Source: Desulfomarina profundi
GTDB lineage: Bacteria > Desulfobacterota > Desulfobulbia > Desulfobulbales > Desulfocapsaceae
Reading direction: 5' to 3'
DNA length: 64,000 bases
NCBI RefSeq assembly: GCF_019703855.1
Contig: NZ_AP024086.1
Span: 2,562,501 to 2,626,500, forward strand
Part shown: positions 8,400 through 16,854 of the stretch, one piece after another
Position numbering within the stretch: position 1 is the first letter of the stretch
Layout of the letters: every line of letters begins with the position of its first letter
Position numbers and translations under genes: made by a program
The notes under the pieces: generated by a model
What the model was told of the DNA's origin: nothing
The model's database searches: none
Seen by the model: only the letters and a program-made list of their open reading frames with translations

Positions 8400-9643
8400 T
8401 TTCGCTCTTCCGACAGTTTCATGGATTTATAGGTGCCGTCAGCCATTTCCTTTTTAACAAGATCGGAAAACAGCCGGGCCATGCGCAGAGACTGGGACAT
8501 ATCCCGGTAAAACGTCCTCCAGGCATAGCTGTACATTTCCTGCAGGGTATCCGGACTCATATTTTTCGGCTTATAAACAACCTCTGCCGTGGTATAACGG
8601 GACCAGTCCCTGTGAAGAATACGTCCCTCCCGCTCGTAGGTGGCCGTTACGGGGGTATGGGGGAAAGGGGTGAGAATGGAGAATTCCGACATATCCACAT
8701 CAATTTCCAGCAAAAAATCCACCAGCCTTTTGATGTAATCCGCATCCTGGTTGTCGGTACCGAGCAGCACAGCCGCCTCGACTCCGATGCCGTGATCCTT
8801 GAGGCGTTTTACCCGGTTTCTGATCACATCAGAGGTATCAAAAACCGCCTGGTACACGTACCAGCAACCGGCCTCCGCCGCCTTGGCAATAACATCATCC
8901 TCATCAAGAATTGGATGGCTGATCCACTTTTTCTTCAAGGGAATAAGGGCTTCAAACAGCTCCATCACCCATCCTTTGTCCTGGGCCAGGGAATTGTCCA
9001 CCAGGAAGAGGCGGTTATTGTCAATACCGCTGATCTCCTCCACCACCTTTTCAATGGGACGGGGACGAAACTGCCTGCCGCCCAGGTAGGCGGTGGCACA
9101 GGGAAAACAGTTAAACCGGCACCCCCGTGAGGCGTGAACCAGATCCACCATTCTCACTCCCCTGTACACATACCGTTCATCGTTAAGAACGGACCGATCT
9201 GCAGGACCAACGCTCTCAATTGGCGGAAAGTCGTGGAAATAGTCATACTTCTTTCTCAACCGTCCCTTTTCAAGATCGTCCAGGACAGTGGCCAGACGAC
9301 CGTCTTCCGTTTCTCCCAGGAAGATGGAATCAACAAAACTTTCCACTTCCCCGGCATGGAGCATGGTAGAGATGCCACCGGCGATGACCGGCACCCCCTT
9401 TTCCTGATACAGCGCCGCAATTTCCCGCCCCCGGGGCAGCTGACAGGTAAGCATCATGGAGAGCAGAACCACATCGGTATCCGCCTCAAAGTCTATTGCA
9501 TCCACATTCTCATCAATAAAACGGACCTCATATTTATCGGGAATGGATGCCGCCACACAGACGGGTCCGTGGGGTGGGAGATGAAACTCGGTCTGCTCGG
9601 GAATCTTATGCCACTTGGGATAAACCAGGGTTACAGTCTGCAT
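8384..9643 (-). CDS. B12-binding-domain radical SAM enzyme 2
   Basis: 419 residues with the same layout: an N-terminal cobalamin-binding-like domain (PPHGPVCVAASIPD, FIDENVDAIDFE, VIAGGISTMLHAGEVESFVD) and a radical SAM core with CRFNCFPC at about 175-182. The C-terminus contains ILTPFPHTP and YERE motifs common in this family. It differs clearly from the neighbouring enzyme, so the pair is not a recent duplication. Its ATG overlaps the stop of the upstream ketosynthase-like gene by one base. Pairs of B12 radical SAM enzymes in a type II fatty-acid-like cluster are reminiscent of candidate ladderane loci. The reaction is not predictable from sequence alone. Confidence 0.87.
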   Translation of the reverse strand: MQTVTLVYPKWHKIPEQTEFHLPPHGPVCVAASIPDKYEVRFIDENVDAIDFEADTDVVLLSMMLTCQLPRGREIAALYQEKGVPVIAGGISTMLHAGEVESFVDSIFLGETEDGRLATVLDDLEKGRLRKKYDYFHDFPPIESVGPADRSVLNDERYVYRGVRMVDLVHASRGCRFNCFPCATAYLGGRQFRPRPIEKVVEEISGIDNNRLFLVDNSLAQDKGWVMELFEALIPLKKKWISHPILDEDDVIAKAAEAGCWYVYQAVFDTSDVIRNRVKRLKDHGIGVEAAVLLGTDNQDADYIKRLVDFLLEIDVDMSEFSILTPFPHTPVTATYEREGRILHRDWSRYTTAEVVYKPKNMSPDTLQEMYSYAWRTFYRDMSQSLRMARLFSDLVKKEMADGTYKSMKLSEERKWAGN

Positions 9644-10182
9644 TATATTCTTTCTACAACAGTTAAATTTACGGATATTTCCTCCTGCCCGTCCACGGTG
9701 TGATAATGATCAAAATCACAGGCGAGCATGAACTCCAGAGTCCTGTCGGATTCCAGAAAACGCCTGGCCTCCAGTTCTGCCTTTTTCAAAGGTATTTTAT
9801 TCTCAAACACAGCAAAAACCGGACCTGTCAATCCAAATGCCACAGCTGTTTCAGCCAGGGGAATATTGGGCAGGGTATAACCAAACAGAGCCGGACTGGC
9901 CAATCCTTCCACCATGGAATCGACAAAGGCAAGGTCTGTATGCAGAGAACCTCTTTTTGTACCGCCGATCAGACCAACCCTGCGACCGGAATCACTGAAT
10001 CTGTGACCGCTCTCCAGCAACCCGCGATCCTGCAGTAACTGAGCGCTCTGTACAATCAGCAGGCGACAGAGAGGAGTCATCCGCCCCCATCGGCCTGGCA
10101 CCTTTCCCAGCAGAGCGGAAACAGACTCATCCGCCTGGTCGGAAAATATCCAGTTTTTGTCAACCCCATCCGGTCGTTTCAT
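9643..10182 (-). CDS. Ketosynthase-like fragment protein without active site (second chain-length-factor-like partner)
   Basis: 179 residues. RRVGLIGGTKRGSLHTDLAFVDSM and LFGYTLPNIPLAETAVAFGLTGPVFAVF match the ketosynthase N-terminal region, but the active-site Cys segment is replaced by FENKIPLKKAELEA and the C-terminal His half is missing. It resembles the 257-residue protein at 1762-2535 in plan but is shorter and divergent. It is probably non-catalytic and could pair with one of the ketosynthases. It sits between two radical SAM genes with 1- and 3-base junctions, so it is firmly in the operon. I am sure of the family resemblance, less so of any role. Confidence 0.6.
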   Translation of the reverse strand: MKRPDGVDKNWIFSDQADESVSALLGKVPGRWGRMTPLCRLLIVQSAQLLQDRGLLESGHRFSDSGRRVGLIGGTKRGSLHTDLAFVDSMVEGLASPALFGYTLPNIPLAETAVAFGLTGPVFAVFENKIPLKKAELEARRFLESDRTLEFMLACDFDHYHTVDGQEEISVNLTVVERI

Positions 10183-10185
10183 GGA

Positions 10186-11229
10186 TCAACTGTCCTTTTT
10201 CAGCCAGCAGAGCGGGTCTTCCGCCAGATAATCTCCAGTGACCTGGTAGGCGTGCCCCCGGCAGCCATAACAGTGATCGCTGATATCACAGGTCGCACAC
10301 TGACCCTTAATAGTTGTCCGGATATTTCGCAGCTCACGGATAACCTGACTGTCCTTCAGGATGTCCGCAAGTTTTCTTTCACGTATATTCCCGGCGGCCA
10401 CACTGACACCCGGACATGGATGCACTTCACCGACAGCGGTAACAGTACAGGAATATTCGTGCCTGGCACACTGGGAGGCCACCAGTGGAGGATGGGGATT
10501 CCAGGTACAACCAAATTCCTCCCTGTCGATTCGGGACAGCTCCTCAAAAAGTGCCTTGACCATTGCCGGCTCAACCTCCAGGTCATCGTGTTCCGTGGCC
10601 CTGCCCTGCATGGTCATTGCCTCCACATAGGGGACAATGCCAAGCCTTCTGGCCCAGCGCCACAGGTCAGGCAACTCGTCATAATTCTGATTGCAGATGA
10701 TTGTTTCCACCCCGAGAGGATGTTCCATATCAGGATAGCCCGCCTCCTGCAATGCCTCCAGACCCCGGTTGATGGCGGCAAATGCTCCATCTTTTCCGGC
10801 CAGATAATCCTGGACCTCTGCCTTTCTGCTGTTCATTTTGAGAATGACACCGACCCCGCGTCTGTAGAGTTCTTCTGCCATTTCTCCGGTAAGGCACAAC
10901 CCGTTGGTGAAAAGATCAACCACGATTTTTTCACTGAGAATCTCGTCAATCACTTCAAAAAGGTGAGGGTACAGGAGCGGTTCCCCACCACCGAGTACTA
11001 TGATTTTTTTAACCCCAAGCTCCTTTGCCTGTCCTATGACATCGAAAATTTCATCCAGGGAAAGTTCATTTTCAAGGGCTGTCCCGGAGGAGGCATAACA
11101 ATATACACATCGCAGATTGCACACCCTTGATAATTCCAGTTCCAGGGAAAGCAATCCATTTCGTTTCCTGCACCAAGCTATTTCTTCCGGGGAAAACTCC
11201 ATCCCCAGCTGATCACCTAAACACGTCAT
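10186..11229 (-). CDS. Radical SAM/SPASM-domain enzyme
   Basis: 347 residues. The radical SAM motif CNLRCVYC is at about 37-44, preceded by LELELSRV and followed by the GGGEPLLYP strand. The C-terminus carries a SPASM-type Cys set (CTVTAVGEVHPCPG, then GQCATCDISDHCYGC and a final Cys) able to bind auxiliary iron-sulfur clusters. SPASM enzymes usually modify peptides or proteins, but some act on small molecules. Here the neighbours are lipid genes, so either a non-peptide substrate or modification of an acyl carrier protein or enzyme is possible. No precursor-like small ORF was noticed next to it. It is the third radical SAM enzyme of the operon. Confidence 0.85.
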   Translation of the reverse strand: MTCLGDQLGMEFSPEEIAWCRKRNGLLSLELELSRVCNLRCVYCYASSGTALENELSLDEIFDVIGQAKELGVKKIIVLGGGEPLLYPHLFEVIDEILSEKIVVDLFTNGLCLTGEMAEELYRRGVGVILKMNSRKAEVQDYLAGKDGAFAAINRGLEALQEAGYPDMEHPLGVETIICNQNYDELPDLWRWARRLGIVPYVEAMTMQGRATEHDDLEVEPAMVKALFEELSRIDREEFGCTWNPHPPLVASQCARHEYSCTVTAVGEVHPCPGVSVAAGNIRERKLADILKDSQVIRELRNIRTTIKGQCATCDISDHCYGCRGHAYQVTGDYLAEDPLCWLKKDS

Positions 11230-11285
11230 TACAGCCTGTTATCCTTTCGACCCAAACGAGTCGTATTCCGTAGCGTAAAATAAAA

Positions 11286-11376
11286 CAACCAACCTACCCC
11301 TAACACCTAACACCTAACGCCTAACGCCTCACTCCTCACTACCAACGCCTAACCCTCAACCCCTCAACCCCTCAAC
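11286..11376. repeat. Degenerate heptamer tandem repeat (CTAACRC-type)
   Basis: About 12 units of 7-8 bases (CTAACAC, CTAACGC, CTCACTC, CTCAACCC) fill the gap between the radical SAM/SPASM gene and the ligase gene and run into the ligase stop codon. On the minus (transcribed) strand this is G-rich, with several GGG or GGGG tracts spaced by TTGA or TTA, so a G-quadruplex in the mRNA is possible. Units vary, so slippage is likely. The rest of the intergenic stretch (11230-11285) shows nothing further. Confidence 0.8.
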
Positions 11377-12676
11377 GATAATCAAAAAACTTCTTCGGCT
11401 TTCTACCGCCACTCTCAAACATCTTGGCCACAACCTCTCCGCTCTTGCGAATTTTTACAGCAGGTCGCACGCGCAGTGCAGCCTGGAGGTTCTCTTCAAT
11501 ACTCTTCTGGCCGATATCGGTATCACAGCCGACGACCACCGTCACATCGTCTGCACCGTCGGCAGCGACGCGCACTTCCACATAGGCACCCCGTATCCGG
11601 TCATCTTCCTGAAGAACATGAAAGACAGTTTCGGGGTAAAACGTGGTTCCCCGGTACTTCAACCGCTGGGCCAGCCTGCCTTCAATGGGCCCCAGACGTT
11701 GTGTATTCCAGCCACAGGAACAGGGTGAACTCTCAAGACGGGCAATATCTCCTGTTCTGAATCGAACCAGGGGAAAGCCTTCCACACCAAGAGGAGTCAC
11801 AACAATCTCTCCAGCTGTTCCGTCCGGCAGGGAACACCCGGAATCATCAACAATCTCCACCAGCATCAGTTCCGGATGCACATGTCCACCACAGGATTTG
11901 ACACATTCACAAAAGGCCGTCTCAAATTCCGTAGCACCATAGGAAGAGCGCACCTTTGCTCCCCACAGCCTCTCAACCTGTTCCCCAAGCGCCGTAAGAG
12001 AATGATCAGGCCGCCGTACCGGTTCTCCAATAGTGATAATGGTATGAATAGAGGAATCGGCCACGGCCAGCCCCTTGTCCATTCCCCATTCACCGATCTC
12101 CTTTAAAAAACTGGGCACTCCGACAATTACCCCCGGATTCAGTTTTTCGATGATGTGCCACTGGCGCGCCGGTTGTCCCGGTCCACTCCTGATTGCCCTG
12201 GCCCCGAGAAAGGTGATGCCGCTGTAATAGGCCAGTCCCGCGATAAAACAGCGATCCAGGGTAACCGTCAGCAGCACTCTGTCCCCTTTTTTCACACCCG
12301 CGCCATGAAAGGCAACCGCTTCATTAAAGGCCAGGCGCTGGAGATCGGCTCCACTGTAGGGAATAATCACCGGTTCCCCCGTGGTGCCCGAAGTCAGGGC
12401 GATGTCCCGAATATTCTCACTGTCGGCAAGACCAAATCGTTTGGGAAAGCGGTCAAGATCATCACGACAGGTAAAGGGCAGCTGCGAAAGGTCGGCAACA
12501 GATTCCAGTGATACGGCCTGTTCATCCTGGCCGAGAATCTCCCTGTAGAACGGTATCCTGCGGGCTTTTTCCAGGTGTTTTTTCAACAGGTGTAACTGTT
12601 TTTTTTCAATCTCGTGCCGGGGTGCCCTCCTCAGGGCAAGTGCCTGCTCAAGACTATATGGATTATTCTGATTCAT
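11372..12676 (-). CDS. PaaK-like adenylate-forming acyl/aryl-CoA or ACP ligase
   Basis: 434 residues of the phenylacetate-CoA ligase branch of the ANL superfamily. The P-loop-like motif SGTTGEPVIIPYS is near residue 100, followed by SSYGATEFETAF and the adenylate-binding RFRTGDIARL. A four-Cys set may bind a structural zinc (CECVKSCGGH and CSCGW). It activates a carboxylic acid as an acyl-AMP; in aryl-polyene clusters a comparable ligase loads the aryl starter onto a carrier protein. The ATG at 12676 follows AAAGG by 7 bases and is preferred over the TTG at 12691, which overlaps the upstream stop. Its place next to an acyl carrier protein and PlsC supports a starter-loading or product-activating role. 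Confidence 0.85.
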   Translation of the reverse strand: MNQNNPYSLEQALALRRAPRHEIEKKQLHLLKKHLEKARRIPFYREILGQDEQAVSLESVADLSQLPFTCRDDLDRFPKRFGLADSENIRDIALTSGTTGEPVIIPYSGADLQRLAFNEAVAFHGAGVKKGDRVLLTVTLDRCFIAGLAYYSGITFLGARAIRSGPGQPARQWHIIEKLNPGVIVGVPSFLKEIGEWGMDKGLAVADSSIHTIITIGEPVRRPDHSLTALGEQVERLWGAKVRSSYGATEFETAFCECVKSCGGHVHPELMLVEIVDDSGCSLPDGTAGEIVVTPLGVEGFPLVRFRTGDIARLESSPCSCGWNTQRLGPIEGRLAQRLKYRGTTFYPETVFHVLQEDDRIRGAYVEVRVAADGADDVTVVVGCDTDIGQKSIEENLQAALRVRPAVKIRKSGEVVAKMFESGGRKPKKFFDYR

Positions 12677-12687
12677 AACAAGGCCTT

Positions 12688-13443
12688 TCAAATAGAAGAG
12701 TCACTCCCTGTAAAATGTCCCCTCTTCTGCAATGTTTCCTCAATTCTTGTATACACTTTTGAGCGAAGTCGCTGGATTTTTTCCTCAACCTTAAGCTCCC
12801 CTGTCTCAGGATAGACCGCCTCCAGGACAACAAGGTATATCTTTCCCGGGGTCAGCATTCTGGCGCCTGGCGGCAATACCCTGCCGGATCCGAGAATACA
12901 GACAGGAACCACCGGAAAACCAGTCTCAACAGAAAGGGCGAATGCACCGTTTTTAAAGCGACCGAGACGACCGTTACGGGAACGGTGACCTTCAGGCCAG
13001 ATAGTGACGGAACTCCCTGCTTCCAGCAACTGTCTGCAATTCACCCGAACCTCTTCCCAACCCGCTTCTGCGTTAACGTAACCGGCCAGACGCATGAATA
13101 CATTATAGACCGGAATTTTAAACGGCCACGAGGTTACAAATCCGTTTTCAGTAGCTATCAGACCGAAAAGATAGGGATCAACAGCGGAATTATGGTTGGC
13201 GACAAAGACGGCCGGTGAGGGAAGATGGTCCCCGCAAAACTCAACCCTGACAGGGTCAAGAAATGATATCAGGCGAACAAGAACAAAACCGTAAAATCGT
13301 ATGGCCCTTCTCAGGCCGGACGCCAGAGGGCGGCCCAGCAGGAAAATATTGACGAAAAGAATCAGAGGCAGAATCAGCAGACCGACGCAGGTAACCAAGG
13401 TGAACAACGACCAGAAGTAAATATTAAAAAACAGTTTCTTCAA
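12688..13443 (-). CDS. PlsC-family 1-acylglycerol-3-phosphate-type acyltransferase
   Basis: 251 residues with two N-terminal membrane segments and the PlsC motifs NHNSAVDPYLFG (HX4D catalytic pair, residues about 86-91) and WPEGHRSRNGRLGRFKNG (phosphate-binding EGxRS block). It transfers an acyl group to a lysophospholipid or glycerol phosphate at the inner membrane. Aryl-polyene clusters carry an analogous gene (ApeD). The start is TTG, four bases after the acyl carrier protein stop, with AAGG upstream; the missing ATG and tight spacing indicate translational coupling. Together with the HtrB-like gene the operon has two acyltransferases, consistent with a product that ends up in a membrane lipid. 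Confidence 0.88.
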   Translation of the reverse strand: MKKLFFNIYFWSLFTLVTCVGLLILPLILFVNIFLLGRPLASGLRRAIRFYGFVLVRLISFLDPVRVEFCGDHLPSPAVFVANHNSAVDPYLFGLIATENGFVTSWPFKIPVYNVFMRLAGYVNAEAGWEEVRVNCRQLLEAGSSVTIWPEGHRSRNGRLGRFKNGAFALSVETGFPVVPVCILGSGRVLPPGARMLTPGKIYLVVLEAVYPETGELKVEEKIQRLRSKVYTRIEETLQKRGHFTGSDSSI

Positions 13444-13447
13444 CGGT

Positions 13448-13711
13448 TCAGCCTTTTTCCTGCTCTTTTTTCAACCGTATGAGAAACTGAAAGAGATCTT
13501 CCATGGTACGGATTGAGCGCAGGGCTTCCTCGTCGGTCAGCTTCATACCAAAACTTTTTTCAAGAACCACGACCATATCCACCGCATCAAGGCTGTCCAG
13601 ACCCAGATCATCGTACAGGGTTGCCTCAGGGCCCATTTCTTCCGGGTCCAGTTCAAATTCTTCCGCCAGGACCTCAACTACCTTCTGCCGAAGTTCATCG
13701 TCGGAAATCAT
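13448..13711 (-). CDS. Acyl carrier protein (second of the operon)
   Basis: 87 residues, acidic, with the phosphopantetheine Ser in LGLDSLDAVDMVVVLE near residue 40 and a charged C-terminal tail (RLKKEQEKG). It carries acyl intermediates as thioesters. Its ATG overlaps the ketosynthase stop by 4 bases (ATGA), pairing it physically with that enzyme, and the PlsC-like gene follows at once. Compared with the carrier at 4312-4563 it has a different helix III (TDEEALRSIRTMEDL), so the two may serve different partner sets. Confidence 0.93.
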   Translation of the reverse strand: MISDDELRQKVVEVLAEEFELDPEEMGPEATLYDDLGLDSLDAVDMVVVLEKSFGMKLTDEEALRSIRTMEDLFQFLIRLKKEQEKG

Positions 13712-14939
13712 AGAGTACGTCTCCTTATCGCCAGGGAGGTATTCACTCCTCCCAGGGCAAAATTATTTTTCAACACTGTTTCCAGGTTTGCCACCCGCTT
13801 CTCCCCAACAAGGTCAACAACTGCACAACGGGGGTCAATACTGCCCAGATTTCTCGTTGGAATAATTTCCTGCCGCTCGAGCATCTCCAACAGAACTATC
13901 AGTTCAAGGGCTCCCGCGGCCCCCAGAGTGTGACCGAGATGGCCCTTCAGGGAACTGACCGGTATTGCCCTGTCCACAGCGGTACTGATCGCCGCGGCCT
14001 CGGCAATATCTCCCTGTTCCGTCCCGGTCGCATGGGCATTGACATAATCGATATCCCCAGCCACAAGACCACCCTCTCCCATGGCCAGTTCCATTGCCCG
14101 TATCATCATCTTTTTATCCGGGCTGGCAATATGCCCGCAGTCAGTAACATTGCCAAACCCAACAATCTCACCATATATTTTCGCCCCCTCCTCTCTGCTG
14201 ATTCCAGGCTTTCAAGGACAAGAATTCCACTGCCACCACCGCAGACAACTCCATCCCGATCCCGTTCAAAGGGACGACATCCGCCCTCAGGGTCCGAATT
14301 ATTAAAGGAGGCTGCCCGCAGCAGATCAAAAACGCCGGTTACGGAAGCATGGGCCTCATCCGCTCCTCCGCACAGGACAATATCCTGCCGTCCCGCCTGA
14401 ATCAGGATATACCCGAGACCTATTGCCTGGGAAGAAGATGTGCAGGCACTTACCGGGGCCCACTGTTCACCTTCGACACCGAGGGCAAGACAGACATTAG
14501 CCACACAACTGTGCCCCATCATCTTAAAAAACTCTCCGGACTTGATCCCGTCGAGTACCTTTTCAGGCAGATATTTCAGGTAAAACTCCTCATAGGCAGC
14601 TGCACTCCCGGTGGTGGAACCAATGGCAACCCCTGTTCTCCCGCCTTCCAGCATCTCTTGTTGGATATCAGCATCAGCAATGGCCTCCCTGGTGGCCAGG
14701 GTTGCATACACTGCCATTGCCCCCATGGTTCTCCGAGCTGATCTGGGCAGGAATTTTTTGGCGTCAAAATCCGGCACCGGTGCGGCGATATGACTTCGCA
14801 GTCCCCTGATCTCCGCCCATTCCTCCATATGGCGGACTGCAGAACTGCCGGCCCAGATTTTTTCCAGAAGAAGGGGAACTCCAAGACCAAACGGCGATAC
14901 AGCCCCCCTTCCGGTGATAACAACCCTGTTCACTGCCAC
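13708..14939 (-). pseudogene. FabF-type 3-oxoacyl-ACP synthase, split by a one-base frameshift (ketosynthase 1)
   Basis: Two frames together give a complete ketosynthase of about 410 residues. The upstream frame holds the nucleophile Cys in PVSACTSSSQAIG; the downstream frame holds both His (NAHATGTEQGD and SLKGHLGHTLGAAGA). The break is at the C5 run 14184-14188: one extra base there restores a standard reading ERRGAKIYGEIVGFGNV into the second half. All catalytic residues survive, so either the enzyme is intact and the sequence has lost a base, or the frameshift is recent. The start is GTG at 14939 with GGAGG ten bases upstream, overlapping the FAD gene end. It shares the ATGA junction with the downstream acyl carrier protein. 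Confidence 0.8.
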
Positions 14940-16430
14940 GTTTTCACTTCCTCCCACAGGGATTCAAGACCAAGTATTTCTCCGGCGCCCACCAACCCTG
15001 AAATGGATGCTCCAACAACTCCTGTCATTAATGTGGACTGACCACTCAGGTAAAGACCTGGAAGCCGGGTACGAACATCCGGATTAAACTGATCCAGACA
15101 ATGCATAGCTCCGTAGGCACACCCGTCCGGTGCTGCCAGTTCATCGCGAAATGTGAGAGGAGTGCCTATGGCAGACGGCTTTATTTCCCCACAGATATCT
15201 CCCCACCTCCGCTGTGCTGAACTCACCATATCCCGGGCAACATTCTCCTTCAAATCCTCATATGCAGAAGGACGATTTCCAGGAGAGCTCTTCGCAAAAC
15301 CGGCAACATCATCCCAATACCCAAGCCGGAGCAATATAATGCCATTTTCTCTCCCCTGCAAGATTTCCCCCTTGCGGACAGCAGTCCCGGTCATCATCAT
15401 CGGGCGGAAATGGGGCGGGGTTAAACTGCTTTTCGGAATGACCTCGTTTTCATCCGGAAGAAGATAATAATTAAGTGGACCGTCAGCAAGTTCGACCGGA
15501 CGACTGCTTTGACCGAACACTGCAAACATGGAAAGAGAATTACGCAACTCCCGTAACCTTGTGCTGTATGCCGGTCTGAAAACCCCTGGGGGTACCATAT
15601 CTATAACATGTGCCGGATGACCGGTAAAAATCACCTGGTCGCATTCTATGTGCCCGCCACCGCTGATATCCACCCCGCAGACCTTCCCGCCCTTGACCCG
15701 AATCCCCGTTACCTCTGAGGAGGAGTACATCTCTCCCTCCTGGGTTTTCAACCTGTTCACAAAGGCATCAACAATTGCCTGTCCCCCACCGCTGATGGTA
15801 TACGCACCGGAATAGTAACCGTGGGCAACAAGGGCATGGATTTCCAGGGAGGCCAGTTCAATGGGAACTCCATACAGAAAGGCGGGTGCAGCGAGAATGG
15901 CCCTGAGATAGCGGTTTTCGGTAACAGTGTCCAGAAAAGTTGCAAGTGATCTGGGCCGTGACTTATATCCACGTAGGAACGGTGTCAGGGGCAGGCAGGT
16001 GTTATAAAAAGGTACATCTGCACAGATGTCACGAACTGTTGCGAAGTATTTCTGTATTCCCTGTTTTTCATCGGGAAAACAGGAGATAAGTTCGGCTTCA
16101 AAGCGACCATAGGAAAAATAACCTCGTACAGGATTTCCAAGTCGTGCAAACTCAAACTGGTCATACCCTTCAGCCGACAGGGGATGATCGGAATTTCCGT
16201 CCGGACACCACAATACCCCCAGAGCAGATCGAGCAATTCTCCCTGTCCAAGACAGCCGGTATAGTGGAATCCCACATCATAGGCAATCCTGTTCCGTCTG
16301 AACTGACGAAGAGCACCTCCGAACTCAGCCTGCCTTTCAACCACTGCCACCTTTCTACCTTTTTTCGACAGCAACACTCCGGCCGTCAACCCGAAATACC
16401 ACTGCCGACAATGACTACATCAGCTTTCAC
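14930..16430 (-). pseudogene. CrtI/phytoene-desaturase-like FAD oxidoreductase, frameshifted twice
   Basis: The first gene of the lipid operon. Three frame segments join into one protein of about 500 residues: VIVGSGISG (FAD-binding GxGxxG), then TAGVLLSKKGRKVAVVE through GVRTEIPIIP, then LSAEGYDQFEF to a C-terminus with GLYLSGQSTLMTGVVGAS, the family's second FAD motif. Breaks lie at about 16388-16392 and at the G4 run 16180-16183; each is repaired by one added base. Relatives (phytoene desaturases, retinol saturase) oxidise or reduce conjugated polyenes. In candidate ladderane clusters such enzymes accompany radical SAM genes. The start is probably GTG at 16430 (another GTG at 16445). Likely an intact gene in a sequence with run errors. 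Confidence 0.78.
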
Positions 16431-16445
16431 CCACTTCGCCCTCAC

Positions 16446-16854
16446 AATACATACTCGTTACCCCCATATCATACAGACCTTCGGAAGATCTCAACAACTC
16501 CCAAAAGAGTCACCATACGAAAAATCATTGTCAAAAACAACCAAATATGAACTGTACAGCCACAGATAGTAGGATTTTCTGAATCCCCTTTTCCTCATAA
16601 CAAAAAATTGAACCACCACTTTATAATCCTGCAATGTTTTAAAATAGTCCTGAAAACACAGCTATCATGCTGCCATTTTCAGAATAAAGGTTGGGATCGA
16701 AAGCATTTTCTATCACGCAATTGCTGTTTTTTCTTTCAAAGAGCAATTAAAATGATTAAAATAAAATATCAACACTCTTATAATGAACAAAATGACAATC
16801 ACTTTTCCCCGGTAAGTGTAAGAAAGCGTACTTATACGTACACCATGTACGTGG
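16446..16854. promoter_or_regulatory. Divergent intergenic region with a GTAC-rich palindrome at 16828-16862
   Basis: About 400 AT-rich bases separate the minus-strand lipid operon from the plus-strand binding-protein gene, so both promoters should lie here. At 16828-16862 GTACTTATACGTAC and GTACGTGGATGAGTAC face each other around ACCAT, an operator-like inverted repeat that overlaps the first possible ATG of the plus-strand gene. No convincing small gene is visible in the rest. Confidence 0.4.

Noticed and set aside
11286-11376. Possible CRISPR array
   Set aside because: Units are 7-8 bases with no spacers and no cas genes nearby; it is a degenerate tandem repeat.
2-16430. Ordinary housekeeping fatty acid synthesis cluster
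   Set aside because: No fabD, fabH or acetyl-CoA carboxylase genes are seen, while radical SAM enzymes, Cys-less ketosynthase halves, a PaaK-like ligase and LolA-like export are present.
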